Shown piece by piece: positions 7,751 to 15,310 of a stretch of 56,255 nt of DNA. Under the pieces are notes generated by a model. It made no database searches. It was not told where the DNA came from and saw only the letters and a program-made list of their open reading frames with translations. This DNA comes from Clostridium senegalense JC122 (GTDB lineage: Bacteria > Bacillota > Clostridia > Clostridiales > Clostridiaceae), in contig NZ_HE611052.1 in the NCBI RefSeq assembly GCF_000285575.1, positions 176,686 through 232,940 of the forward strand, written 5' to 3'. The first letter of the stretch is position 1. Each line of letters opens with the position of its first letter. The position numbers were made by a program, and so were the translations under genes.

Positions 7751-7918
7751 TTAAGCTGTAACTATTGATTGACCTTCTGTAGCTAAATATTCTGCTACTG
7801 CTAAAGCATAATCTTCAGGTACTATAGGTTTATTTTCACCTTCAATTGCTTCTAAGTTCCATTTACCTGCTTTAACTAATATTCCATAAGATACGATTAA
7901 ATATTTTTTTAATTCCAT
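7751..7918 (-). CDS. Small conserved tail-region protein, 55 residues
   Basis: The product begins MELKKYLIVSYGILVK and ends GQSIVTA. It starts one base after the stop of the preceding gene, implying coupled translation. Size and place, between the fibre-associated gene and the tip genes, recall the XkdX slot of PBSX, but the sequence does not show the XkdX motif, so the name is not used. Confidence 0.6.
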   Translation of the reverse strand: MELKKYLIVSYGILVKAGKWNLEAIEGENKPIVPEDYALAVAEYLATEGQSIVTA

Positions 7919-7919
7919 G

Positions 7920-8540
7920 TTATTTACCCTCTTTCATTTTATTTATTTCTTGTTTTAACATTGTTATTTCACTATTTAAATCAATTATAGCCTCTGCCAT
8001 AGCTATCTTTTCTTCATCTATAGGTTCATCTTTTACTACGGATTCTTTATAAGAATAAACCTGTATTTTTTCTTTAGTTGTAAGCCCTTCACATTCAGCT
8101 TGTACAGTTATTTCAATATCTTCATCTACTTTAGGTATAGTTAATATATTATTCTCTATAGAACCATACGTAGTTGTTAATTTATTTTCTTTATAAAAAT
8201 TATCACCATACTGATCCGTAGCTACTACATTAATTTCTATTGTTTCACTCTCTTGATTTTCTTTAAATTCAATATGCTTTTTATCTAAACTTAAATTAAT
8301 TTTATTACATATAGGTATTTCAGGAATAAATTCTTCTCCTGTTCCCTCTGTTGTAATTAAATGTTCTTCTAAAGTCCTTTCATATTCAATAGCATCTTTA
8401 CATTGCATATATGCTCGTTGCAACAATTGATTCTTAGATAAAGCTTTATCATATTTTATTACAGAATATACAACAAAATTATCTTCTTTAAAACCCACCG
8501 TAAGCACATTATCATCTATACCATACTTGACTACTTGCAT
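7920..8540 (-). CDS. Fibre-associated protein with Ig-like middle and coiled-coil end
   Basis: In the 206 residues, the first 70 form a mixed domain. Residues about 78-165 show the alternating pattern of a bacterial Ig-like fold (I-E-I-N-V-V-A-T-D-Q-Y-G-D), and the last 40 are a coiled coil (LNSEITMLKQEINKMKEGK). It lies just downstream of the tail fibre, the usual place for fibre-assembly or adhesion-modifying proteins. The ribosome site is AGGAGG. Confidence 0.6.
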   Translation of the reverse strand: MQVVKYGIDDNVLTVGFKEDNFVVYSVIKYDKALSKNQLLQRAYMQCKDAIEYERTLEEHLITTEGTGEEFIPEIPICNKINLSLDKKHIEFKENQESETIEINVVATDQYGDNFYKENKLTTTYGSIENNILTIPKVDEDIEITVQAECEGLTTKEKIQVYSYKESVVKDEPIDEEKIAMAEAIIDLNSEITMLKQEINKMKEGK

Positions 8541-8567
8541 TAAGGTTGCACCTCCTATTCATAATTG

Positions 8568-10202
8568 TTAACTGTTTTTCCATGCCACTATTCTCAAATA
8601 GTTCTTTGGTATTATAGCATTTGACCATGAAGTCTCTATAGCTACAATTGTGTTTGGTGTATAGTTAAATTCATATTCAAAGTATCCAAGATACTCACTA
8701 GCTCCAACTACTCCGGGTTTATCGTACACAGCAAATGAAAATCGCAATTTAGCTTTTGTCCCACTTCTTTCGATATACAAAAATACAGGACGTATCGAAG
8801 CGTATGAAGAGGTACGCGTGCTCATCAAACTTTGCCTTGTTCCATTAATAATTAGATACCAATAAACATCACCACTTTCATACTTATAGTTTAGCTCTGT
8901 CTCAGAAGTCAAGACTTTATGATATGTTTCTTCATCCTTATATACATTTAAAGGAATAGCAGTTACAACATCATACTCTCGATTAATATTTATCAATTCA
9001 ACTTTTGTACCACTTTGTAAATTCTTTATCTCATTATAAAATGTTTTCCCAATACTACTCTTCATAAAAAAATTGCTACCTACCCTCACTAATGATAAGG
9101 GTTTATTGGCTTTTATTTCTCCAGCTTTTATATCGCTTCCATCTTGTTTAAGAATAGTTGTAACTCCTAATCCATTTACATTTAACTTTGGATTATCTCC
9201 ACAATCAACGTGCGGTATTATGGTTACATTTAATCCATCTACATAACTTGTAGGTGCAGGATTTAACGTAACGTTGTATATGGTACTTGTGCCTGTTGTC
9301 TTAGCAAATCCATTATTAGAAACATAATCCTTTCTAAAATTATCAAAATCACTTTTAGGAAGTTTGTCGCTAACTTCTTTTACCTTTTCTACAATTTGTG
9401 GATTGAGTTTATCCTCAGTTATACTACCTTCAGGTATAAGGCCAACATCTATATGCTCTACTTTATTTTTAATATTTTTGTGTAAAGCAATATCAAACTC
9501 ATCACCTGTTTGCCATAAAATTTCTTCATCTATATTTTCTATTTCCGTATCAGATGACGCTATTTTATAGTTAACATCTTTAGTTAACAACCTACCATTC
9601 ATATGGACTTCTAAATCATCTTCATTAAATGGATTAAATTCTTGTATACCTATGGGTATTATTTTTGTATCTTTTTCTAATTTAGAATAAGAACGTAATG
9701 TAACTGCCTTTCCATCTAAATTATTTATTTTATTTTTTAGATTTTCTATATCCTCTTTTGTAGCAGTAATAACATTAGGATTTACTTTTAAAGTTACATT
9801 TTCAGTATTACTAACTTCTAATATTATTTTAATTCTTAATTCTTTTGTTGCTCCATCATCTATTATTGGCTTATATGTTTCAGGGTACTTAGCTATTAGT
9901 ATTAAATTACCTTCATCATCTAGCCCTCCTACTTCTCTAATAGTAAAACCACCAACATTACTAGGAATAACTGTTTCTATTTTAATCCAATTAGGATTTT
10001 GTTCATCTACAGTTATTAATTGAATATTTCCTCTCCAAACCTCATTTGTTAGATGTTCTTGATCCTCTGTAGGATTATAATAGTTTCCATTTCCATCACC
10101 TACAACTAATGTTGTAAGATTTATTTTCTTACCAAACACATTTGCATTTGCTAGTTTAGCTTTTCCTATGTTTGTTAAAAGCGTGTAAAATTGTTGAGCC
10201 AT
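8568..10202 (-). CDS. Tail collar fibre protein (DUF3751-type N-terminus)
   Basis: The first 150 residues match the phage tail-collar fibre domain (MAQQFYTLLTNIGKAKLANA, then VVGDGNGNYY and GGFTIREVGGLD), which docks the fibre on the baseplate. The middle has a repeat-like connector (DGKAVTLRSYSKLE and the VDGLNVTIIPH block), and the C-terminal 150 residues are a beta-rich, presumably receptor-binding head. At 544 residues it is a complete fibre. It overlaps the end of the YmfQ-like gene context with one base spacing. The C-terminus is the part expected to set host range. Confidence 0.88.
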   Translation of the reverse strand: MAQQFYTLLTNIGKAKLANANVFGKKINLTTLVVGDGNGNYYNPTEDQEHLTNEVWRGNIQLITVDEQNPNWIKIETVIPSNVGGFTIREVGGLDDEGNLILIAKYPETYKPIIDDGATKELRIKIILEVSNTENVTLKVNPNVITATKEDIENLKNKINNLDGKAVTLRSYSKLEKDTKIIPIGIQEFNPFNEDDLEVHMNGRLLTKDVNYKIASSDTEIENIDEEILWQTGDEFDIALHKNIKNKVEHIDVGLIPEGSITEDKLNPQIVEKVKEVSDKLPKSDFDNFRKDYVSNNGFAKTTGTSTIYNVTLNPAPTSYVDGLNVTIIPHVDCGDNPKLNVNGLGVTTILKQDGSDIKAGEIKANKPLSLVRVGSNFFMKSSIGKTFYNEIKNLQSGTKVELININREYDVVTAIPLNVYKDEETYHKVLTSETELNYKYESGDVYWYLIINGTRQSLMSTRTSSYASIRPVFLYIERSGTKAKLRFSFAVYDKPGVVGASEYLGYFEYEFNYTPNTIVAIETSWSNAIIPKNYLRIVAWKNS

Positions 10203-10203
10203 A

Positions 10204-10845
10204 TTATCTCTCCTTTCTAGGATATATAACTATATCTTCTACTCCTGAATTGTGTCCTAATGATATATTTAGTTTTCCCCTTGATTCTATTTCTCTTGGT
10301 GACCACGGATATACTGTAACCTCTTCCCCATTAATAATTGAAGAAGCTACAAAAACTTTATTTTGATTTATTGATGTAAGTTTATATCTAACTCCCAAAT
10401 GAGAAGGTTTTATTCTAATTATTTCTTTATATAGTTCTTTTAAATCTATAGGAAAACCATTATTACTAACTAGATCTATTTCAAATACATAAGGTGCTAC
10501 ATCTTCTATAATATCTATTTTAGCTTTAGTGTAATTTGAAATTACAGTAGCCATCTGTTGAGGATTTATTATTTTATTCTTACTCTGTAACCTTGAAATT
10601 ACTTTAGCCCTTCTTATATCTATATTTTCATTTATATTACTTGGTATATTCAATCTTTTTTCCCATATAGTAAGTCCCCACGTAGCAGTTTGTGGAAAGA
10701 ATTGTTTTAAAATTTCATCTGTCATATCTATACTTGTATCAAGTTCCACACCTATTAATTCATAGATTTTTTTCATTAATTTATTATTCTCATACACTGG
10801 TGATACACTTGAGTACATTTCTTGTGCTTTAATTGATTTAAACAT
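10204..10845 (-). CDS. Baseplate/tail protein, YmfQ/XkdU-like (DUF2313)
   Basis: The protein resembles the P2 gpI/YmfQ family that sits beside gpJ-type baseplate proteins and helps attach fibres. The FFPQTATWGLTIWEKRLNI block and the later R-A-K-V-I-S-R-L helix are typical. The start is taken at the second ATG (213 residues), which is nine bases after TAGGGG. The earlier ATG at 10854 lies inside that site. It overlaps the end of the baseplate J gene by a few bases. Confidence 0.85.
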   Translation of the reverse strand: MFKSIKAQEMYSSVSPVYENNKLMKKIYELIGVELDTSIDMTDEILKQFFPQTATWGLTIWEKRLNIPSNINENIDIRRAKVISRLQSKNKIINPQQMATVISNYTKAKIDIIEDVAPYVFEIDLVSNNGFPIDLKELYKEIIRIKPSHLGVRYKLTSINQNKVFVASSIINGEEVTVYPWSPREIESRGKLNISLGHNSGVEDIVIYPRKER

Positions 10846-11959
10846 TAATAACATCCCCTATAACAGCTACTTGGTCCACTAATGTTATATTACTAACTTC
10901 ATCATTTATTTTTAATTCTGTAAAATCCTCTATGCCTTCATTTGTAAGTATATAAGAGCCTACAATTGAATAAATGGCATTATAATTAACTACCCCATTA
11001 ATTTTTATTTTCTTTAAATAATTAGCAATTTTATTTTTTATATCGTTTAATATTATTTCTGTACTATAATTGTTGCTAAATTTAAAGCTTGCTTGGACAT
11101 TAATTTTTAAAATACTTGGTGTACTTATAGTAACTTTAGCACCTACAGGAGCTTTACCCCTTCTATTCTCCCCTTCTCTTTTATCCGGATAAATATATTC
11201 CTTAACTCTTTTTAATAAATCTTCATTAGCTATTTGATAATTTTTATCTAAAATTAAAAGCTTAACGGTACCTGGACCATTACATTCTTCTATAACATAC
11301 GCTTGGCCAACTCCATCTACTTCCTTTGCCCAACGTTCATAGTCACTATCTGAACCACTTAAAAAGTCATTTTGCTCAGCTTCCATAATTCTCTGTCTAA
11401 AATGTTCTTCATCTTCAATGTCTGTTCCACCTATAAGATCATCTTCATTTATTACCTCTTTTATGCCGTTTATTTGACTTACTAAAATGGTTATTGTATG
11501 TGCTTTAACATTACCTATAATACCAGGTATTAAACACCTTATTTTAACAACTACTTCTCCTGTTTCATTTACTTGGGCTGATTCTATTGTTTCAAACTCA
11601 ATAGATTCTTTTACATCATCCGAAATAGTTGAAATTATAGACTTATTAGGAATAAAAGTATTAGGATTTCCTTTGAATTTTATATAACCCATTGATTTAG
11701 TAGGAGGATTTTTAAATATTCCTCTATATTCTCCTATATATTCAAGGTGTTTCCCTGTTGCACTTTGAGGAAATGCCATTTTAAAAACGCTTTGCATATC
11801 TATATTTTTTAGTCTAGATATCTCTTCAGCACTCGGTCTAGTTGCGTCCCAAAATACATCCCCTTCTAGTATATTTATATTTTTAGGTGCTTTACTAAGC
11901 ATTCTAGCGTGAATATCTTCTGTAGTTTCTTTTAAAATATCCGGAATACTTATTTCCAT
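10838..11959 (-). CDS. Baseplate J/gp47-like wedge protein (XkdT)
   Basis: The 373-residue protein fits the Baseplate_J family: SIPDILKETTEDIHARM at the N-terminus, the R-x-S-A-E-E-I-S-R-L segment, IGGTDIEDEEHFRQRIME-type central motif and a C-terminal domain ending in ITLVDQVAV. It forms the baseplate wedge that holds fibres and triggers sheath contraction. Its order between XkdS-like and YmfQ-like genes is as in PBSX. Confidence 0.93.
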   Translation of the reverse strand: MEISIPDILKETTEDIHARMLSKAPKNINILEGDVFWDATRPSAEEISRLKNIDMQSVFKMAFPQSATGKHLEYIGEYRGIFKNPPTKSMGYIKFKGNPNTFIPNKSIISTISDDVKESIEFETIESAQVNETGEVVVKIRCLIPGIIGNVKAHTITILVSQINGIKEVINEDDLIGGTDIEDEEHFRQRIMEAEQNDFLSGSDSDYERWAKEVDGVGQAYVIEECNGPGTVKLLILDKNYQIANEDLLKRVKEYIYPDKREGENRRGKAPVGAKVTISTPSILKINVQASFKFSNNYSTEIILNDIKNKIANYLKKIKINGVVNYNAIYSIVGSYILTNEGIEDFTELKINDEVSNITLVDQVAVIGDVINV

Positions 11960-11963
11960 TTAA

Positions 11964-12401
11964 TCACCCCACTTTTTCAGTATTTGTAAGCTCTTTGCTT
12001 TGTCCATCTAAAGTTGTAACTTCATATGTGTAATAAACTTCGCCATTTCTCCAATCAAAAGAAAAAGAGCTTACATCTTGAGTAAATGGATGAACCATTA
12101 AAGCTTCTCGTGTAACTCTCTTAATCTCAAGCTCAACCGCTTTCTTATCCAAGCTAGAACCTATAATATCTTTACCATATAAACTTGAATATGCTGCATA
12201 CTTATATCTTGCTGTCATTAAAGCTTTCTGACACCATTGTATATAGCTATCGAACTCGTTTAGTAACTTAATGCTACCATCTGGATTTTTAATAAACTCC
12301 CCAGTTTCAAAATTAATAGCATATGTTTTTTTTAGTTCTATTGGTGTATCTTCTTTTAAAGTAACTTCTTCTAGACTTCCATCTGGAAATAAATCAGGCA
12401 T
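11964..12401 (-). CDS. XkdS-like baseplate protein (DUF2634)
   Basis: The 145-residue protein is of the DUF2634/gp25-like group. It has a Y-A-I-N-F-E-T-G-E-F-I motif near residue 28, a central A-L-M-T-A-R-Y segment and ITREAL-type helix before a final beta pair. Such proteins resemble T4 gp25 and lie at the sheath-baseplate junction. Start and stop overlap or closely abut the neighbouring tail genes, as in other PBSX-type operons. Confidence 0.88.
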   Translation of the reverse strand: MPDLFPDGSLEEVTLKEDTPIELKKTYAINFETGEFIKNPDGSIKLLNEFDSYIQWCQKALMTARYKYAAYSSLYGKDIIGSSLDKKAVELEIKRVTREALMVHPFTQDVSSFSFDWRNGEVYYTYEVTTLDGQSKELTNTEKVG

Positions 12402-12732
12402 GCATTTTCACTCTCCCAACTATTACACATTCATTTCCTACTTGTGCAACCAATACTCTATCTCCTACTTTCAGCTTCTTAAGATTAGAAGGGGTTTTAA
12501 GTGTATGACTATGTGGGTGTTCTCCAGCTGATTGGGTAGTATATTCATTTTCTAATTCTAAATAGTCTAAAACTAAATAATCATTAATTTTATATTTAAA
12601 ATTATCCAATTTCAAACCTGTTGTTGTTAATGTTCCTAAAGTAAGTCCAATTCCATATAATGCATCCTTAACAAATTTATTTGTTTTAGAATCAAAAACT
12701 CTTGCTACCTCTTCAAATATATTATTTTCCAT
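12394..12732 (-). CDS. XkdR-like tail protein (DUF2577)
   Basis: The 112-residue protein has the DUF2577 pattern with L-K-V-G-D-R-V-L-V-A and an EHPHSHTLKTPS histidine segment that resembles metal-binding tips of spike-associated proteins. It overlaps both neighbours by several bases. The family is found between late-control-D-like and gp25-like proteins, so it is part of the baseplate hub or spike. Confidence 0.85.
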   Translation of the reverse strand: MENNIFEEVARVFDSKTNKFVKDALYGIGLTLGTLTTTGLKLDNFKYKINDYLVLDYLELENEYTTQSAGEHPHSHTLKTPSNLKKLKVGDRVLVAQVGNECVIVGRVKMHA

Positions 12733-13684
12733 AGAATTTCTTTTTAACTCCTTCCCAATCCATTAATGTTAAATCCATACTACCTTTACCACCTAATGTA
12801 TGTGTAATATCTGTAACATAATAACGGGTACCATATAAACTAGCTACATCTCCAGCTCTGAGAGTATTTATATCTTGTACACAACTTACATCTATACTAT
12901 TTTCTCCTCCTGAAAATAAAGAATTTGCTTTGTTTTGCGCGTTAGCATAGTTTTGAACCTTATCATCTTGTACAATTTTTTGTATTGCCCCATAAGCCTC
13001 TGTGTTCTTTTTAAATATTCCTATAATGGGGGACTTAGTATCATCCTTATCATTTTTGCCTAAAGCTTTAACTTGCGTTACTGCACCGCTTAAACTGCTC
13101 TTAGGTTGCACATCATCTAAAATACTATCTAACCTATAAACTATACTATTACTTCCTAATTTAATTAGATTTAATTTAGTCTCCATCCTAAATTTAAATA
13201 ACCCACCGCCCTTTTGAGCTGTTTCTTTAAGGTCCTTCCACATCATACCGTAAATAGATTCTTTTCTTCTATCCTTAGATAAACCAACTTTAGTATTAGC
13301 AAAAGTACCTATAGGAATATTCCACTCTTTACACAATAATGTAGCCCTCTGAGTAGCAGTTTGACCATTTAAACATAGAAATTCATCTTCGGATTCTTCT
13401 ATGTAAACAGTCCTTTCTTTACATGTTATACTCATTTTTTTAGTTTTTCTTGACTTATTTACATCCCAAACTATACCACTAAATATTTTAACTTTATTCT
13501 TAGTATTAAAAGCATAATCATATAGCTCTATACTCTGTCCTTTAGAAACACCCATGCTTTCAAATTCCTTTGTATTTATTAAAGATAGATTTAATGTATA
13601 AGCTATACCATCTATACTTTCTTTAAGTGTTCCACTCTCTGCAGTTAATGTAATTTTATATTTATTCCTTAATATTAATTCCAT
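12722..13684 (-). CDS. XkdQ-like hub protein (late control D/gp27-like)
   Basis: The 320-residue protein has the beta-barrel hub pattern: an N-terminal region setting out L-S-L-I-N-T-K-E-F, K-V-K-I-F-S-G-I-V-W-D, and a central W-K-D-L-K-E-T-A segment, ending with YVTDITHTLGG. It corresponds to the trimeric hub below the tail tube. GAGGG lies before the ATG. It is followed by XkdR- and XkdS-like genes in the PBSX order. Confidence 0.88.
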   Translation of the reverse strand: MELILRNKYKITLTAESGTLKESIDGIAYTLNLSLINTKEFESMGVSKGQSIELYDYAFNTKNKVKIFSGIVWDVNKSRKTKKMSITCKERTVYIEESEDEFLCLNGQTATQRATLLCKEWNIPIGTFANTKVGLSKDRRKESIYGMMWKDLKETAQKGGGLFKFRMETKLNLIKLGSNSIVYRLDSILDDVQPKSSLSGAVTQVKALGKNDKDDTKSPIIGIFKKNTEAYGAIQKIVQDDKVQNYANAQNKANSLFSGGENSIDVSCVQDINTLRAGDVASLYGTRYYVTDITHTLGGKGSMDLTLMDWEGVKKKFYGK

Positions 13685-13696
13685 AACTAAACCCTC

Positions 13697-14377
13697 TTAT
13701 TTTGTAACATAGTCGGAGCAAATCCAACCGCCATGGTTACCATAGAATACATCTAACCAGTTACCTTGTGCTCTCCAAACTTTTAATTTAGTTCCATTAG
13801 AAACAGAACCTATAATTCCGTTATTTGTACCCGGACCATTTCTAACATTAAGTACATCTGCAGTAACTCTAACTATATCATTGCGATTAAACTTTCCTGA
13901 TTGAGTAGATCTATTGTTTTTAAGAGAACTAGAACTACTAGATTGAGTATTTAGTGTTTCGATTTTTATATCTCTATGAGTTCTAAAAGAAATACTAATA
14001 TATTTATCACCTATTTCTCCCGCTCTATCTTCAACTGTTAATGAATTTATATTTACTAATTCATTAAAATTTAAGTCAGTTATTATCAATCTTGATGAAG
14101 CTATAGAGTTTTTCCATTTCTGTAAAAGCTCTATAGCTTCATCAGGTGTAGGGATATCTATATATCTGCAAAAAGATTCATCGTATTTTTCTGGGAAAAA
14201 TGTATCAAAGCTTAATTCTGTTATTTTTTTACCCTTATCAGGGATATCAACTTCTCCAAAGTCCAAAATTTCTACTGTTAAGTACTTTTTTTCACTTTGA
14301 ATACAGATTTTTTCTAACGGATTAACAGGAAAATGAAAAGTATCATTATCCTTTTTTAAATATATATCTATACCCAT
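13697..14377 (-). CDS. XkdP-like tail protein with SH3b instead of LysM
   Basis: The N-terminal two-thirds match XkdP (MGIDIYLKKDNDTFHFPVNP, then the S-F-D-T-F-F-P and P-x-E-A-I-E-L-L-Q-K-W motifs), a baseplate component that usually ends in LysM. Here residues about 165-226 form an SH3b wall-binding domain (V-L-N-V-R-N-G-P-G-T-N-N, N-G-T-K-L-K-V, G-W-I-C-S-D-Y-V), linked by a serine-rich hinge. The chosen start is the ATG of MGIDI with AAAGGAG close upstream. The frame is open to 14407 but that part crosses the hairpin. Confidence 0.85.
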   Translation of the reverse strand: MGIDIYLKKDNDTFHFPVNPLEKICIQSEKKYLTVEILDFGEVDIPDKGKKITELSFDTFFPEKYDESFCRYIDIPTPDEAIELLQKWKNSIASSRLIITDLNFNELVNINSLTVEDRAGEIGDKYISISFRTHRDIKIETLNTQSSSSSSLKNNRSTQSGKFNRNDIVRVTADVLNVRNGPGTNNGIIGSVSNGTKLKVWRAQGNWLDVFYGNHGGWICSDYVTK

Positions 14378-14394
14378 CACTCCTTTATAACTAA

Positions 14395-14420
14395 AAAAGA
14401 ACCGCATAAGCGATTCTTTT
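14395..14420 (-). terminator. Terminator after the lipoprotein gene
   Basis: AAAAGAACCGC and GCGATTCTTTT form a ten-pair stem with one C-A mismatch and an ATAA loop, five bases beyond the lipoprotein stop. It separates that gene from the XkdP-like gene. Confidence 0.7.
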
Positions 14421-14425
14421 AATTA

Positions 14426-15235
14426 CTATTCAAATTTTGCTAAATTTGTCTTAGCATATTCATTCTTATCATCAAATTTAACTGCCTGTTTATAATATTC
14501 CTTGGCTTTTTCAATCCTATTTGTATTTTCATAAATTAATCCTAACATATTATAACCAAGTGATTTACCCTCTTTTGTTTCTTCTTTTCCCAAATAGGTA
14601 TCTATGGCTTTTGTCGCTTCATCATATCTACCTAACATGAAATAGGAATATGATAATGAATAATATACTTCTTTATACCCTGGATCATTTTCCAAGGCCT
14701 CATTAAATAAAGAAACTGCCTTATTTAAATCTTTTTCTTTTCCACCTTTGCCATCTGAATACATTGAAGCTAATACAGCTAATTCTTTACTAATATTTTG
14801 TTTTCCAGTTTCCTCACCACGATATATTTTCCATTCATTATTTTCATTTACTACATACCTTATAGATTCTATAACTTTTTCCTTATCTTCAAGTAAGTCG
14901 TTTATGTTTTCTTTTACATTAAACTCATATATATTTTTAAATTCTATATCATCTACAGATTTTTTATTAAAATTTTTATTTTCTTCTATTTCAACATTAT
15001 TTAACGTTGAAGATTCATTTCCAACTTCCACCCACTTTATAAAGTCTTCCTTTTTAAAATTATCCTTACTTTTTTGTGACAATTTTCCGTAAGCTTTTTC
15101 TGCATTTCCTTCTTTTATATCTGTATAGTAATCATTTAGAACATCCTTAGGATTGCCACTAGGTTTACATCCCACTAATAAAAATAGTGTACATATAATT
15201 ACTGATAACATAATAATTGTTTTATTCTTTTTCAT
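14426..15235 (-). CDS. TPR lipoprotein inserted in the tail operon (moron, possible exclusion factor)
   Basis: The 269-residue protein has a type II signal peptide with lipobox L20-V-G-C23. Residues 28-135 form a DUF4878/NTF2-like domain (VLNDYYTDIKEGNAEKAY), and residues about 150-269 hold three TPR repeats (A-V-S-L-F-N-E-A-L, A-T-K-A-I-D-T-Y-L, A-K-E-Y-Y-K-Q-A-V). It should sit on the outer face of the lysogen's membrane. No PBSX-type tail operon needs such a gene. It lies between the tape-measure and XkdP-like genes with terminators on both sides and its own AGGGGAGAG ribosome site. A superinfection-exclusion role is inferred by analogy with phage lipoproteins that act on tape-measure proteins. 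Confidence 0.85.
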   Translation of the reverse strand: MKKNKTIIMLSVIICTLFLLVGCKPSGNPKDVLNDYYTDIKEGNAEKAYGKLSQKSKDNFKKEDFIKWVEVGNESSTLNNVEIEENKNFNKKSVDDIEFKNIYEFNVKENINDLLEDKEKVIESIRYVVNENNEWKIYRGEETGKQNISKELAVLASMYSDGKGGKEKDLNKAVSLFNEALENDPGYKEVYYSLSYSYFMLGRYDEATKAIDTYLGKEETKEGKSLGYNMLGLIYENTNRIEKAKEYYKQAVKFDDKNEYAKTNLAKFE

Positions 15236-15276
15236 AATTCTCTCCCCTTAAAACTGTTTAACAAGAATATTTTAAC

Positions 15277-15310
15277 ATATAAAGAAGTAACTTTCATTAC
15301 TTCTTTATAT
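15277..15310 (-). terminator. Hairpin overlapping the end of the tape-measure gene
   Basis: A perfect 14-bp stem (15277-15290 with 15297-15310) surrounds a six-base loop and includes the tape-measure stop codon. Only part of the distal transcript should pass it. Immediately downstream is TGTTAAAAT, an extended -10-like element, with a weak -35 (ATGAAA), which could start the lipoprotein transcript. Confidence 0.7.
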
